Source of the DNA: Oscillospiraceae bacterium
GTDB lineage: Bacteria; Bacillota; Clostridia; Oscillospirales; Oscillospiraceae
Reading direction: 5' to 3'
DNA length: 64,000 bases
Assembly (NCBI GenBank): GCA_902774015.1
Contig: CACYHB010000007.1
Coordinates: 1-64,000, forward strand
A model generated the notes under the pieces. The model searched no databases. It had not been told where the DNA came from and saw nothing but the letters and a program-made list of their open reading frames with translations. This document shows, piece by piece, positions 55,957-63,022 of this stretch. Within the stretch, counting starts at the first letter, position 1. Each line of letters begins with the position of its first letter. The translations under genes and the position numbers were made by a program.

Positions 55957-57371
55957 ATGAGAGCGTTCCCGTAAAAACTGATGAAGTGGAACAGCTGGAC
56001 ATCGTCTCCTTCCTGTTCGACGCCCTGCACCGCCTGCGCAGCTTCTGGTGGATCATCCTGCTGCTGACGGTCGTTTTCGCAGGCGCATTTTATTACCGCT
56101 CGAGTGTGAGTTATGTGCCGAACTATGTGGCGGAGTGCACTGTATCCGTGGAAATCGTCAACGGCGGCACCTATTCCAACCAGAACACCGCCCGCCAGAT
56201 GGGCGTGGTCTTCCCCTATATCCTCACCAGCGGCGCCCTGTCCGACGTGATCGCCAACGACCTGGGGACGGACGGTGTGCCGGGCTCAATCTCCGTCAAC
56301 GCCATTGAAGGCACAAACCTGCTGACCATCTCCGTGAGCGGAAGCGATCCGGAGATGACATACCGGATCCTGCAGTCTGTGCTGAAAAACTATCCCGAGG
56401 TGGCCCAGTACGTGGTGGGTCAGACCAAGCTCACGCTCATCGACGACAGCGGCGTACCCGGCGATAGCGGCAGAGAATCCGTGCTGCGCGGTTCGGCGAC
56501 CAAGGGCGCCGTGGTGGGCTTCATGATCGGCCTGGTGCTGCTGGTTTTGTACACGGTCAGCTCCCGTACGGTACGCACGGAGGAAGATCTTCGGGCCTTG
56601 TTCAATGTTCCCTGCCTCGGTACGCTTCCTGTCTGCAAAAAGAAAAAGCGCAGCCGCAATGTCAGCAGGGAGATCAACATCCTCTATGACACGAACCAGG
56701 GCGCCTATATTGAAGCGATGCGTCTGATCCGCACGAGGCTGGAGCGCCAGATGGGCGACAAGCAGGTGCTGATGGTCACAAGCTCCATCCCCGGCGAGGG
56801 CAAATCCACCGTGGCGGCCAACCTGGCTGTGTCCATGGCGAAGAAGAACAAACGGGTCGTGCTGGTGGACTGCGACCTGCGCAATCCTACCCAGGGCAAG
56901 CTCTTCAATCTCCAGGGCGGCAACGCCGGCCTCGTCTCCGTGCTCACGGGAAAGGCCCGGCTGGAAGAAGCGCTGGTGGAAATCAGCGACAAGGGCGGCC
57001 CTCTGGGGCTGACCCTGCTGCCCGGCAGCGATAAAGAATCCCGCCTCGTGGAGATCATGGGCAGCGAAGCCATGAGCCAGATGGTGGAGGAACTGAAAAA
57101 ACAGGCGGACGTGGTCATCCTGGATACGCCGCCCTCCGCCATGCTGGTGGACGCAACGCTTCTGTCCCGCCATGTGGACGGGGTGGCCTATGTGGTGATG
57201 AGCGACTTTGCGAAGCGGCGCTTCATCTACAAAGGGATGGAAGAGCTGAGCAACAACGGCGTGCCGATCTTCGGCTGCATCCTCAACGGCGGCAAGAAGC
57301 ATTCCGGCCGCGGCTACGGTTACGGCTACTACGGCTACGGCTACGGTTACGGTTCCAAGAGCAAATCCTGA
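55953..57371 (+). CDS. Wzz/BY-kinase fusion with canonical P-loop
   Basis: A 472-residue protein. Membrane helices lie at about 31-48 and 185-202. Walker A SSIPGEGKST (277-286) is canonical, Walker A' is LVDCDLRNP and Walker B VVILDTPPS. The tail is a Gly/Tyr repeat (YGYGYYGYGYGYG) for autophosphorylation. It is the counterpart of the kinase at 24165. Of the four BY-kinases in the window it alone has PGEGKS. Confidence 0.92.
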   Translation: MNESVPVKTDEVEQLDIVSFLFDALHRLRSFWWIILLLTVVFAGAFYYRSSVSYVPNYVAECTVSVEIVNGGTYSNQNTARQMGVVFPYILTSGALSDVIANDLGTDGVPGSISVNAIEGTNLLTISVSGSDPEMTYRILQSVLKNYPEVAQYVVGQTKLTLIDDSGVPGDSGRESVLRGSATKGAVVGFMIGLVLLVLYTVSSRTVRTEEDLRALFNVPCLGTLPVCKKKKRSRNVSREINILYDTNQGAYIEAMRLIRTRLERQMGDKQVLMVTSSIPGEGKSTVAANLAVSMAKKNKRVVLVDCDLRNPTQGKLFNLQGGNAGLVSVLTGKARLEEALVEISDKGGPLGLTLLPGSDKESRLVEIMGSEAMSQMVEELKKQADVVILDTPPSAMLVDATLLSRHVDGVAYVVMSDFAKRRFIYKGMEELSNNGVPIFGCILNGGKKHSGRGYGYGYYGYGYGYGSKSKS

Positions 57372-57466
57372 GCACAGGCTTCTCGGAAAAAGAGGTGTGA
57401 GAGAAGATCAAAAACGGACATGACAAAAAGCATGGCGGAGCGGGGAGAAAGCGCTCGCCCCTCCTG

Positions 57467-58453
57467 GTGATCCTGTTTCTCTTCCTCATGCTGGTGCTCA
57501 TTGCGACGCTGGCGATCGGCTGGATGATGAGCCACAGCCTCAACCGGATCGGACGCGTGGATCTGGAGAAGGAGCAGCAGACCTGGATCGCGCCCGAAGA
57601 GGTACGGCAGAGCGAGACGGCGGCTGCTCCGGCCGAGGAGACTGAGAGCGCCCCGGAACTGATCTGGACCCGGCCGGAAGTGAAGGAAAAAACCCAAAAC
57701 ATCCAGAACATCCTGCTGATCGGCCAGGACCGGCGCCCCGGCGAGGGACGCGCCCGCTCGGACAGCATGATCCTCTGCAGCTTCAACGCGGATACTGGCA
57801 AGATCATCCTGACTTCCCTGATGCGCGACATGTACGTGCCGTTTCCCGGCGATTATATCGACAACCGCATCAACGCGGCCTATCCCATCGGCGGGATGAG
57901 CTTTCTGGATCAGCTGATCGAGGAGGACTTCGGCGTGCACGTCGACGGCAACGTGGAGGTGGATTTCGACGGCTTTCTCCAGGCAATGGCGATGCTGGCC
58001 CCGCTGGACATCGAGCTGAAATCCTACGAGGTCGGCTATATGAACAACGGGAACGACTGGCACATGCAAGAGGGAGTCAATTCCATGAATGCGGAGCAGC
58101 TGCTCCGCTACGCGCGTATGCGCTACGCCGGCCACGGCGACTGGGAGCGGACCGAGCGGCAGAGAGTCGTCCTGCGGGCTGCCTTTGAAAAGGTAAAGGG
58201 CCTGAGCATCCGGGAACTGACCGAGCTCGCCGACGCGCTGCTGCCGAATTTTACCACCGATCTGACGAATCCGGAGATCCTGCGCTATGTGTACCTGCTG
58301 GTCACCCGGCGGATGAGCATCGGAGAGACCTACCGGCTGCCGGTGGACGGCAGCTATACCGAGCAGAGCATCCGCGGGATGGCGGTGCTGGTGCCGGATC
58401 TGGAGCAGAACAGCGAGTATCTTCACGCGTATATCTATGGAAGCCAACCATAA
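57467..58453 (+). CDS. LytR-CpsA-Psr (LCP) family ligase, start uncertain
   Basis: At least 328 residues. A membrane helix is at the very start (ILFLFLMLVLIATLAIGW); the LCP domain has NILLIGQDRRPGEGRARSDS, SLMRDMYVPFPGD, RINAAYPIGG and LRYARMRYAGHGDWERTERQ. LCP enzymes attach undecaprenyl-linked glycans to peptidoglycan or proteins. The first conventional in-frame start is GTG 57467, directly at the helix. Twenty codons upstream, after the stop at 57398, the frame encodes a basic stretch ending GRKRSPLLV, and AGAGGTG lies nine bases before an ATC codon at 57407, which may be the true start. Confidence 0.85.
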   Translation: MILFLFLMLVLIATLAIGWMMSHSLNRIGRVDLEKEQQTWIAPEEVRQSETAAAPAEETESAPELIWTRPEVKEKTQNIQNILLIGQDRRPGEGRARSDSMILCSFNADTGKIILTSLMRDMYVPFPGDYIDNRINAAYPIGGMSFLDQLIEEDFGVHVDGNVEVDFDGFLQAMAMLAPLDIELKSYEVGYMNNGNDWHMQEGVNSMNAEQLLRYARMRYAGHGDWERTERQRVVLRAAFEKVKGLSIRELTELADALLPNFTTDLTNPEILRYVYLLVTRRMSIGETYRLPVDGSYTEQSIRGMAVLVPDLEQNSEYLHAYIYGSQP

Positions 58454-58458
58454 GAAAC

Positions 58459-58490
58459 CTCCCGGCAGAACGGAGTCTGCCGGGAGATTT
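58459..58490. terminator. Terminator between convergent genes
   Basis: Stem CTCCCGGCAGA / TCTGCCGGGAG, loop ACGGAG or so, then ATTTTACGTTTT. It can serve the LCP gene and the minus-strand precursor-like gene. Confidence 0.85.
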
Positions 58491-58496
58491 TACGTT

Positions 58497-58919
58497 TTAT
58501 GAGAAGTTTTGGGTCGACGTTGGCGTAAAGGGAGGGGGAGTGCTGCTGTCATATGTGCCCGTAGGGTATAATAAACCGGTTTTGCCGTCACCGAGGAAAT
58601 ATACGTCGTACTGATCGACAAAATAATTCGTTGGGAAGGTATAGCTTTCTGTGAGCAACAGATAGGTATAATTACTGTAAAAATTTATGTTGTTCAACCA
58701 CCTGTTCGCAGAAGTACTCCCTTCCAGTACGATCGATGTGCTGGTTTTATCATCGATATCTTCGTTGCTGCTCAGTATAGTCCGCAATCCATTCCCGTCC
58801 AGATCGATATATTTCGCCTCCGATGAAAGAGAAACACCCGCCATCTGCGCGCATGCGGCTACGTATTCATTCGAAGCAAAGCCTTCGACCAAAATCTTCG
58901 GCATCGTCCAGATTGTCAT
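58497..58919 (-). CDS. Candidate peptide precursor C, third member of the NEYVA family
   Basis: A 140-residue protein starting MTIWTMPKILVEGFASNEY then VAACAQ, a diverged form of the leader in precursors A and B, and ending QNFS. The middle is Asn/Ser/Thr/Tyr-rich with no further cysteine after position 23. The true start is 58919 because AAGGAGG lies just upstream; the frame remains open 35 codons further, without an RBS. It has its own consensus-like promoter. It lacks the 110-bp repeat, so it is not part of the invertible segment. It is about 10 kb from the modifying enzymes. Confidence 0.6.
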   Translation of the reverse strand: MTIWTMPKILVEGFASNEYVAACAQMAGVSLSSEAKYIDLDGNGLRTILSSNEDIDDKTSTSIVLEGSTSANRWLNNINFYSNYTYLLLTESYTFPTNYFVDQYDVYFLGDGKTGLLYPTGTYDSSTPPPFTPTSTQNFS

Positions 58920-59037
58920 GCTGATTCCTCCTTGGGGAAAAGAAAAGCAACCGCGCAGCGCGGAAATACTACTCGGATAACAGAAATGCTGCGTCCCTTG
59001 CACACGGATAACAGAAAATTCCATGATACACTATTTG

Positions 59038-59066
59038 ATTTTACATAACTTGCCATGGCTTGTCAA
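59038..59066 (-). promoter_or_regulatory. Promoter of precursor-like gene C
   Basis: Minus strand: -35 TTGACA (59066-59061), 17-base spacer, -10 TAAAAT (59043-59038). It gives a leader of about 110 bases. Confidence 0.8.
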
Positions 59067-59228
59067 CGGTTTTTCCATTTATTGTAATTTAAGCAGTCCC
59101 CTTTATTCCCTGTGAAAGCCGCCTGTGCTCCCCGTTTGCGGGGGAAGGCGCCTTCTGACCCGGGCAGCGGACAGCGCACATCCCCACGACAGGATCCGCG
59201 TCGGCTGAAGAAAAGCCTCCGGCGTCCG

Positions 59229-59257
59229 TTGACAAAAAGAGCTGCGATTGCTATAAT
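59229..59257 (+). promoter_or_regulatory. Full-consensus promoter of the wall-anchor/sortase unit
   Basis: -35 TTGACA (59229-59234), 17-base spacer, -10 TATAAT (59252-59257), all consensus. The rest of 59067-59228 has no recognisable feature. Confidence 0.92.
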
Positions 59258-59291
59258 CCTTTTAGAATCATTGCAAAGGAGCATTTTCAAA

Positions 59292-59513
59292 ATGAAACGT
59301 CTGATTGCGATCCTTTTGATTGTCCTGATATTTGCCAGCCTTTCCGTGACCGCCTATGCCACCTACAACAGCAACCAGGGCGGCAATCACACCCCGTCCG
59401 GCGGCGGCAGTTCCTCCGCTCCGCAGACCGGCTCCGGCCTCGTGCTGGCGCTGGCGGCCGTGGCCTGCGGCGCTGGCGGCGTGTTCGCCTATTCCCGCAA
59501 ACAGAGCAAATAA
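59292..59513 (+). CDS. Tiny exported protein with sortase-like anchor
   Basis: A 73-residue protein. Residues 1-23 are a signal peptide (MKRLIAILLIVLIFASLSV). A Gly/Ser/Asn-rich stretch follows, then SAPQTGSG, a hydrophobic helix (LVLALAAVACGAGGVFAYS) and RKQSK, the three-part pattern of a cell-wall sorting signal with a variant LPxTG-like site (APQTG). After signal and sorting cleavage fewer than 30 residues would remain. The sortase gene is 8 bases downstream and probably acts on it. RBS AAAGGAG. Confidence 0.72.
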   Translation: MKRLIAILLIVLIFASLSVTAYATYNSNQGGNHTPSGGGSSSAPQTGSGLVLALAAVACGAGGVFAYSRKQSK

Positions 59514-59521
59514 AGCTAATC

Positions 59522-60421
59522 ATGCGCGATAAGAAGAAAATGTATCGTACGATCAGCATCGTCAGTTTCTTGGTGATGCTGATCTCGCTTATTGCCCTGG
59601 TTGGCATTTTTCTCCTTTACCGCTGGTCGGACGGGCAGTATCAGGACCTGGCCCGACTGGCGAGAGGCATCCGCGCTGAGCTGGAAGAGATCGCGGAGCA
59701 GACGGAGCCTTCCCCGAGCGTGACGGAGGAGCCGCTGCCTGAGAGCGGCCCGGTGGTGCCGGTAGTGCCCGTTATGCCGGAGGCAAGCCCGGAGCCGGAG
59801 CTTGCCCCCATCCCGGTGGATTTTGATTATCTGCGGGAGCTCAATCCGGACATAATCGCCTGGATCCTCGTGGACGGGACGGATATCGATTACCCCGTGC
59901 TGTACGACAGCACGCGGGAGCGCTTTTACCTGAGCCACAATTACGCCGGAGCCTATACCATGTACGGTTCCATCTTCATGCTATCCGAATGCCGGCGGGA
60001 TTTTGCCAATTTCAACAGCGTCGTCTACGGCCACAATATGCTGGACGGGCGCATGTTCGCTCAGCTTCACCGCTTTGAGAAGCAGGAGTTTTTCGACGAG
60101 CACGACAGCATCCTGATCTACACGCCCGACCGGGTGCTGGAATACCGGATCTTCGCCGCATACATGACCGACAAGCTCAACCAGATCGTGAATTTCGACG
60201 ACGCCACCGAGGAGACCCGCCAGGCCTATATCGACCGTATTTTCTCCCATGAGGCGCGCGCCATCTTTCGCGAGGGCGTGAGCGTGACGCCGGACGACCG
60301 GATCGTGACGCTCTCCACCTGCATCGGCAATCCCGCCAACCGCTATCTGGTGCAGGGAGTGCTGGTAAGCGAGCAGCCGGGCGTCTACGTGCCGCAAACC
60401 GAGGAAAGCAATGCAGGATAA
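59522..60421 (+). CDS. srtB: Class B sortase
   Basis: A 299-residue membrane-bound transpeptidase. One N-terminal membrane helix (about 12-32), a coiled and Pro-rich linker (40-98), then the sortase domain. The catalytic triad is visible: H171 in VVYGHNM, C267 in TLSTCIGN and R274 in NRYLVQGVL. The longer insertion between His and Cys is typical of class B. It should anchor exported proteins to peptidoglycan. It lies directly after its likely substrate. The RBS is weak; an in-frame ATG at 59540 is an alternative start. It overlaps the LCP gene by 11 bases. Confidence 0.9.
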   Translation: MRDKKKMYRTISIVSFLVMLISLIALVGIFLLYRWSDGQYQDLARLARGIRAELEEIAEQTEPSPSVTEEPLPESGPVVPVVPVMPEASPEPELAPIPVDFDYLRELNPDIIAWILVDGTDIDYPVLYDSTRERFYLSHNYAGAYTMYGSIFMLSECRRDFANFNSVVYGHNMLDGRMFAQLHRFEKQEFFDEHDSILIYTPDRVLEYRIFAAYMTDKLNQIVNFDDATEETRQAYIDRIFSHEARAIFREGVSVTPDDRIVTLSTCIGNPANRYLVQGVLVSEQPGVYVPQTEESNAG

Positions 60422-61550
60422 AAGAGAAGAGACCGTGCCCTCTGCGGCGGCGGAAGATAAACAGAAAACGGGCAGCCCGGAGCGGACGTTGGCCATCGTG
60501 CTGGCCTCGATCGCCGGGCTGCTGGTGCTGCTTGTCCTTGCGGCGGGGGGCTTCCTGCTCTATTCCCGCTCGCTGCATGGAAACATGTTTGCCGAGCGCA
60601 GCTCCGAGGGCATGCGGATGCTGCGGGAGCAGCAGGCCGCGGCTGTGACGCCGGAGCCTTCTCCGACCCCGATCCTCGCGGATCTCGACGCCGACTGGAT
60701 CGACAGCGAGGGCCGCGCATGGCGCTATAAGGACAACGTGGTGACCGTGCTGCTGATGGGTGTGGATTACATGTGGAAGTCCTACCATTGGAAGAGCGGG
60801 ACCACGTTCAACGGCGGAAACGCGGACGTGCTGGCGCTGGCGGTGCTGGACCTGAACGAGGAGAGTCTGCATGTCCTGTATATTCCGCGCGACACCATGA
60901 CAGACGTACTGGCCGTGGATCCGGAGGGCAATTATGAGGACACGATCTATACCAATATCAGCGCCGCCCACAGTTACGGAGACGGTGGGGAACTGAGCTG
61001 TGAACTGACGGCGCAGGCAGTGTCCAATCTGCTCTGCGGAGTCCATATCGACCGTTATGCCGCCGTCAATACGGACGCTGTCAACGTGATCAACAATCAG
61101 CTGGGCGGCGTGGAGATCACGCTGGATAAGGACTATACGGAAATCTACCACAGCCTGACGGAAGGCAGCACCGTGCGCCTGGACAACTGGCTGCTTCAGC
61201 GGATGATCTCCTACCGGGACAAGCGGGAAATCGACGGCGCCTATGACCGGGGCCTGCGGGATCTGAAGATCCTGCGCGCCATGTTCGATCAGTTCAAGGA
61301 CATGGCGAAGGAGGACCCGGGGCTGACCCTGAAGATGGTCAAATCTCTGGATGGCTATCTCCACACAAATCTGACCCTGGACGAAATCAGTTTTCTGGCC
61401 CAGCGCGTATTGAAAATCCCACTCGGCGACAAGCCGGTGGTGAGCCTCAAGGGCGAAAACCGTTCCGGGGAGCAATACGTGGAATTCTATCCGGACGAGC
61501 AGTGGCTGCACGACTATGTGGCCGAGACCTTCTTCGTCCCCGTCCAGTAA
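60411..61550 (+). CDS. LytR-CpsA-Psr (LCP) family protein
   Basis: A 379-residue protein. A membrane helix at about 27-52 follows a charged cytoplasmic start. A linker with PEPSPTPI leads to the LCP domain: VVTVLLMGVDYMW, DVLALAVLDLNEESLHVLYI, PRDTMTDV, RYAAVNTDAVNVINNQLGGV and YDRGLRDLKILRAMFDQ. It resembles LCP members found beside sortases in Clostridia. It may attach glycans to the wall or to sorted proteins. Coupled to the sortase gene by an 11-base overlap. Confidence 0.88.
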   Translation: MQDKREETVPSAAAEDKQKTGSPERTLAIVLASIAGLLVLLVLAAGGFLLYSRSLHGNMFAERSSEGMRMLREQQAAAVTPEPSPTPILADLDADWIDSEGRAWRYKDNVVTVLLMGVDYMWKSYHWKSGTTFNGGNADVLALAVLDLNEESLHVLYIPRDTMTDVLAVDPEGNYEDTIYTNISAAHSYGDGGELSCELTAQAVSNLLCGVHIDRYAAVNTDAVNVINNQLGGVEITLDKDYTEIYHSLTEGSTVRLDNWLLQRMISYRDKREIDGAYDRGLRDLKILRAMFDQFKDMAKEDPGLTLKMVKSLDGYLHTNLTLDEISFLAQRVLKIPLGDKPVVSLKGENRSGEQYVEFYPDEQWLHDYVAETFFVPVQ

Positions 61551-61555
61551 GAAAG

Positions 61556-61590
61556 CAGAGCCTGTGACCGAAGTCACAGGCTCTGTTGTT
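61556..61590 (+). terminator. Intrinsic terminator after the sortase-LCP operon
   Basis: Stem CAGAGCCTGTGAC / GTCACAGGCTCTG, loop CGAA, followed by TTGTTG. Confidence 0.85.
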
Positions 61591-61628
61591 GCCTTAGGCG
61601 TTCTGCATGGATACAGCTTAGGAAAACC

Positions 61629-61657
61629 TTGAATTGCTGCGAAAATGAGAATATAAT
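61629..61657 (+). promoter_or_regulatory. Promoter of the glycosyltransferase pair
   Basis: -35 TTGAAT (61629-61634), 17-base spacer, -10 TATAAT (61652-61657). Confidence 0.75.
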
Positions 61658-61769
61658 AATTTTATTATAGACGCAAAGGCAGCTTGAATCTTGAAACTGG
61701 GATCGGATGGTAGCCAAGTCCGCCTCCCGTATGTTTCGGATCCGCTGCCGCAGTTTTACGGGTATACGA

Positions 61770-62960
61770 ATGAAGATACTGTTTCTGAATCAGTTTTTTA
61801 CCCCTTCGGTGAATTCCTCTGCGACGCTTCCGTATGACGCCGCCCGCTATCTCGTCGGACAGGGCTTTGCGGTGGACGCGCTTGTGGGCTACCCGAAGGA
61901 ATACAATATGGGCCTTGCCGTTCCCCTGCGGGAGAGCGTGAGCGGGATCTCCGTGCGCAGACTGCGGTATCTCCAGCTCAAACGCAGCGGCAAGATCGGT
62001 CGCCTGATCAACTATTTTTCGTTTACCGCCGCCGTGCTTCTCCATTTGCATTTGCTGAAGCACTATGACTGCGTCGTGGTGTTCTCCAATCCGCCGATCC
62101 TGCCGCTGGCTGCGGTCCTGGCCCGCCGCCTGTACGGTACGCCCTTTCTCTTCGTCGCTTACGACGTTTACCCGGAGGTGGCCTATCCCTCCGGAAGCAT
62201 TCGCCCGGGTTCTGCCGTCGACCGCGTGATGAAGCGCATCAACCGCTCGCTGTACGCCGGGGCCTCCGGTGTCGTCGCCCTTACGGAGGAGATGCGGCAG
62301 TTCCTGCTCGCCTCCCGGCCCGAACTCAGTCAGGACCGGGTGAGAGTCATCCACAACTGGGCCTTTGAGGAAGAGCGGTATACGACGGATCGGGCCGCCG
62401 ACGACGGAGAGTTCCTGGTCACGTATTTCGGGAATATGGGCATCTGTCAGGAGATGGATACGCTGATGGACGCCGCCGCGCTGCTCAGGGACGACAGACG
62501 GATCCGATTCCTGTTCGTCGGTTTCGGGACCAAAGAGGCTGCGCTGGAAGAACGGGCGCGGCGGGAGAAGCTTGAGAGGGTCCGCTTCGAGGGGCATTTG
62601 ACCGGCAAGCGCTTTACGGATGCGGTTTCCGGCAGCGGATGCACCGTTATCACGCTTGCGGAAGGGCTTCGCGGCACCTGCGCGCCCAGCAAGTATTACA
62701 GCTCCCTCTGTCTGGGACGCCCGATCCTGAGCATTACGGAACCCGGATCCTATCTTCCGGCGGAAATCGAGCGGGAGGGGATCGGTTTCGGAACGCGGAT
62801 CGGTGACGCCGAAACGCTGCGGGATCATATCCTGTGGCTGGCGGAGCATCCGGAGGAATGTGACGCCATTGGGGAAAGGGCGCGGGCTCTGTACCGGAGG
62901 AAATACGCCCGCGAAAAGAGCCTGTCCGCTTATGCGCAGTGGCTGCGCGAACTGAAATAG
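61770..62960 (+). CDS. GT4-family glycosyltransferase (WbuB-like)
   Basis: A 396-residue GT-B enzyme. MKILFLNQFFTPSVNSSATL, VVFSNPPILPLAAVLARRLY and FLFVAYDVYPEVAY match the WbuB/fucosaminyl-transferase-like branch. The donor half has VTYFGNMGICQEMDTLMDAA and RGTCAPSKYYSSLCLGRPIL. The ATG at 61770 has only GGG as RBS; an extension to 61707 adds no conserved sequence. It starts a new operon that runs out of the window. Confidence 0.87.
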   Translation: MKILFLNQFFTPSVNSSATLPYDAARYLVGQGFAVDALVGYPKEYNMGLAVPLRESVSGISVRRLRYLQLKRSGKIGRLINYFSFTAAVLLHLHLLKHYDCVVVFSNPPILPLAAVLARRLYGTPFLFVAYDVYPEVAYPSGSIRPGSAVDRVMKRINRSLYAGASGVVALTEEMRQFLLASRPELSQDRVRVIHNWAFEEERYTTDRAADDGEFLVTYFGNMGICQEMDTLMDAAALLRDDRRIRFLFVGFGTKEAALEERARREKLERVRFEGHLTGKRFTDAVSGSGCTVITLAEGLRGTCAPSKYYSSLCLGRPILSITEPGSYLPAEIEREGIGFGTRIGDAETLRDHILWLAEHPEECDAIGERARALYRRKYAREKSLSAYAQWLRELK

Positions 62961-63022
62961 CCGCTGCGGTCTTTGCATCGGGCGAAAAGGAAAAATCAGA
63001 CGAAAGCGCGGAGGGCGGGAAC

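Noticed and set aside
59024-59024. Upstream start of precursor C at 59024
   Set aside because: The AAGGAGG site lies just before 58919, and the 35 extra residues would break the shared leader pattern.
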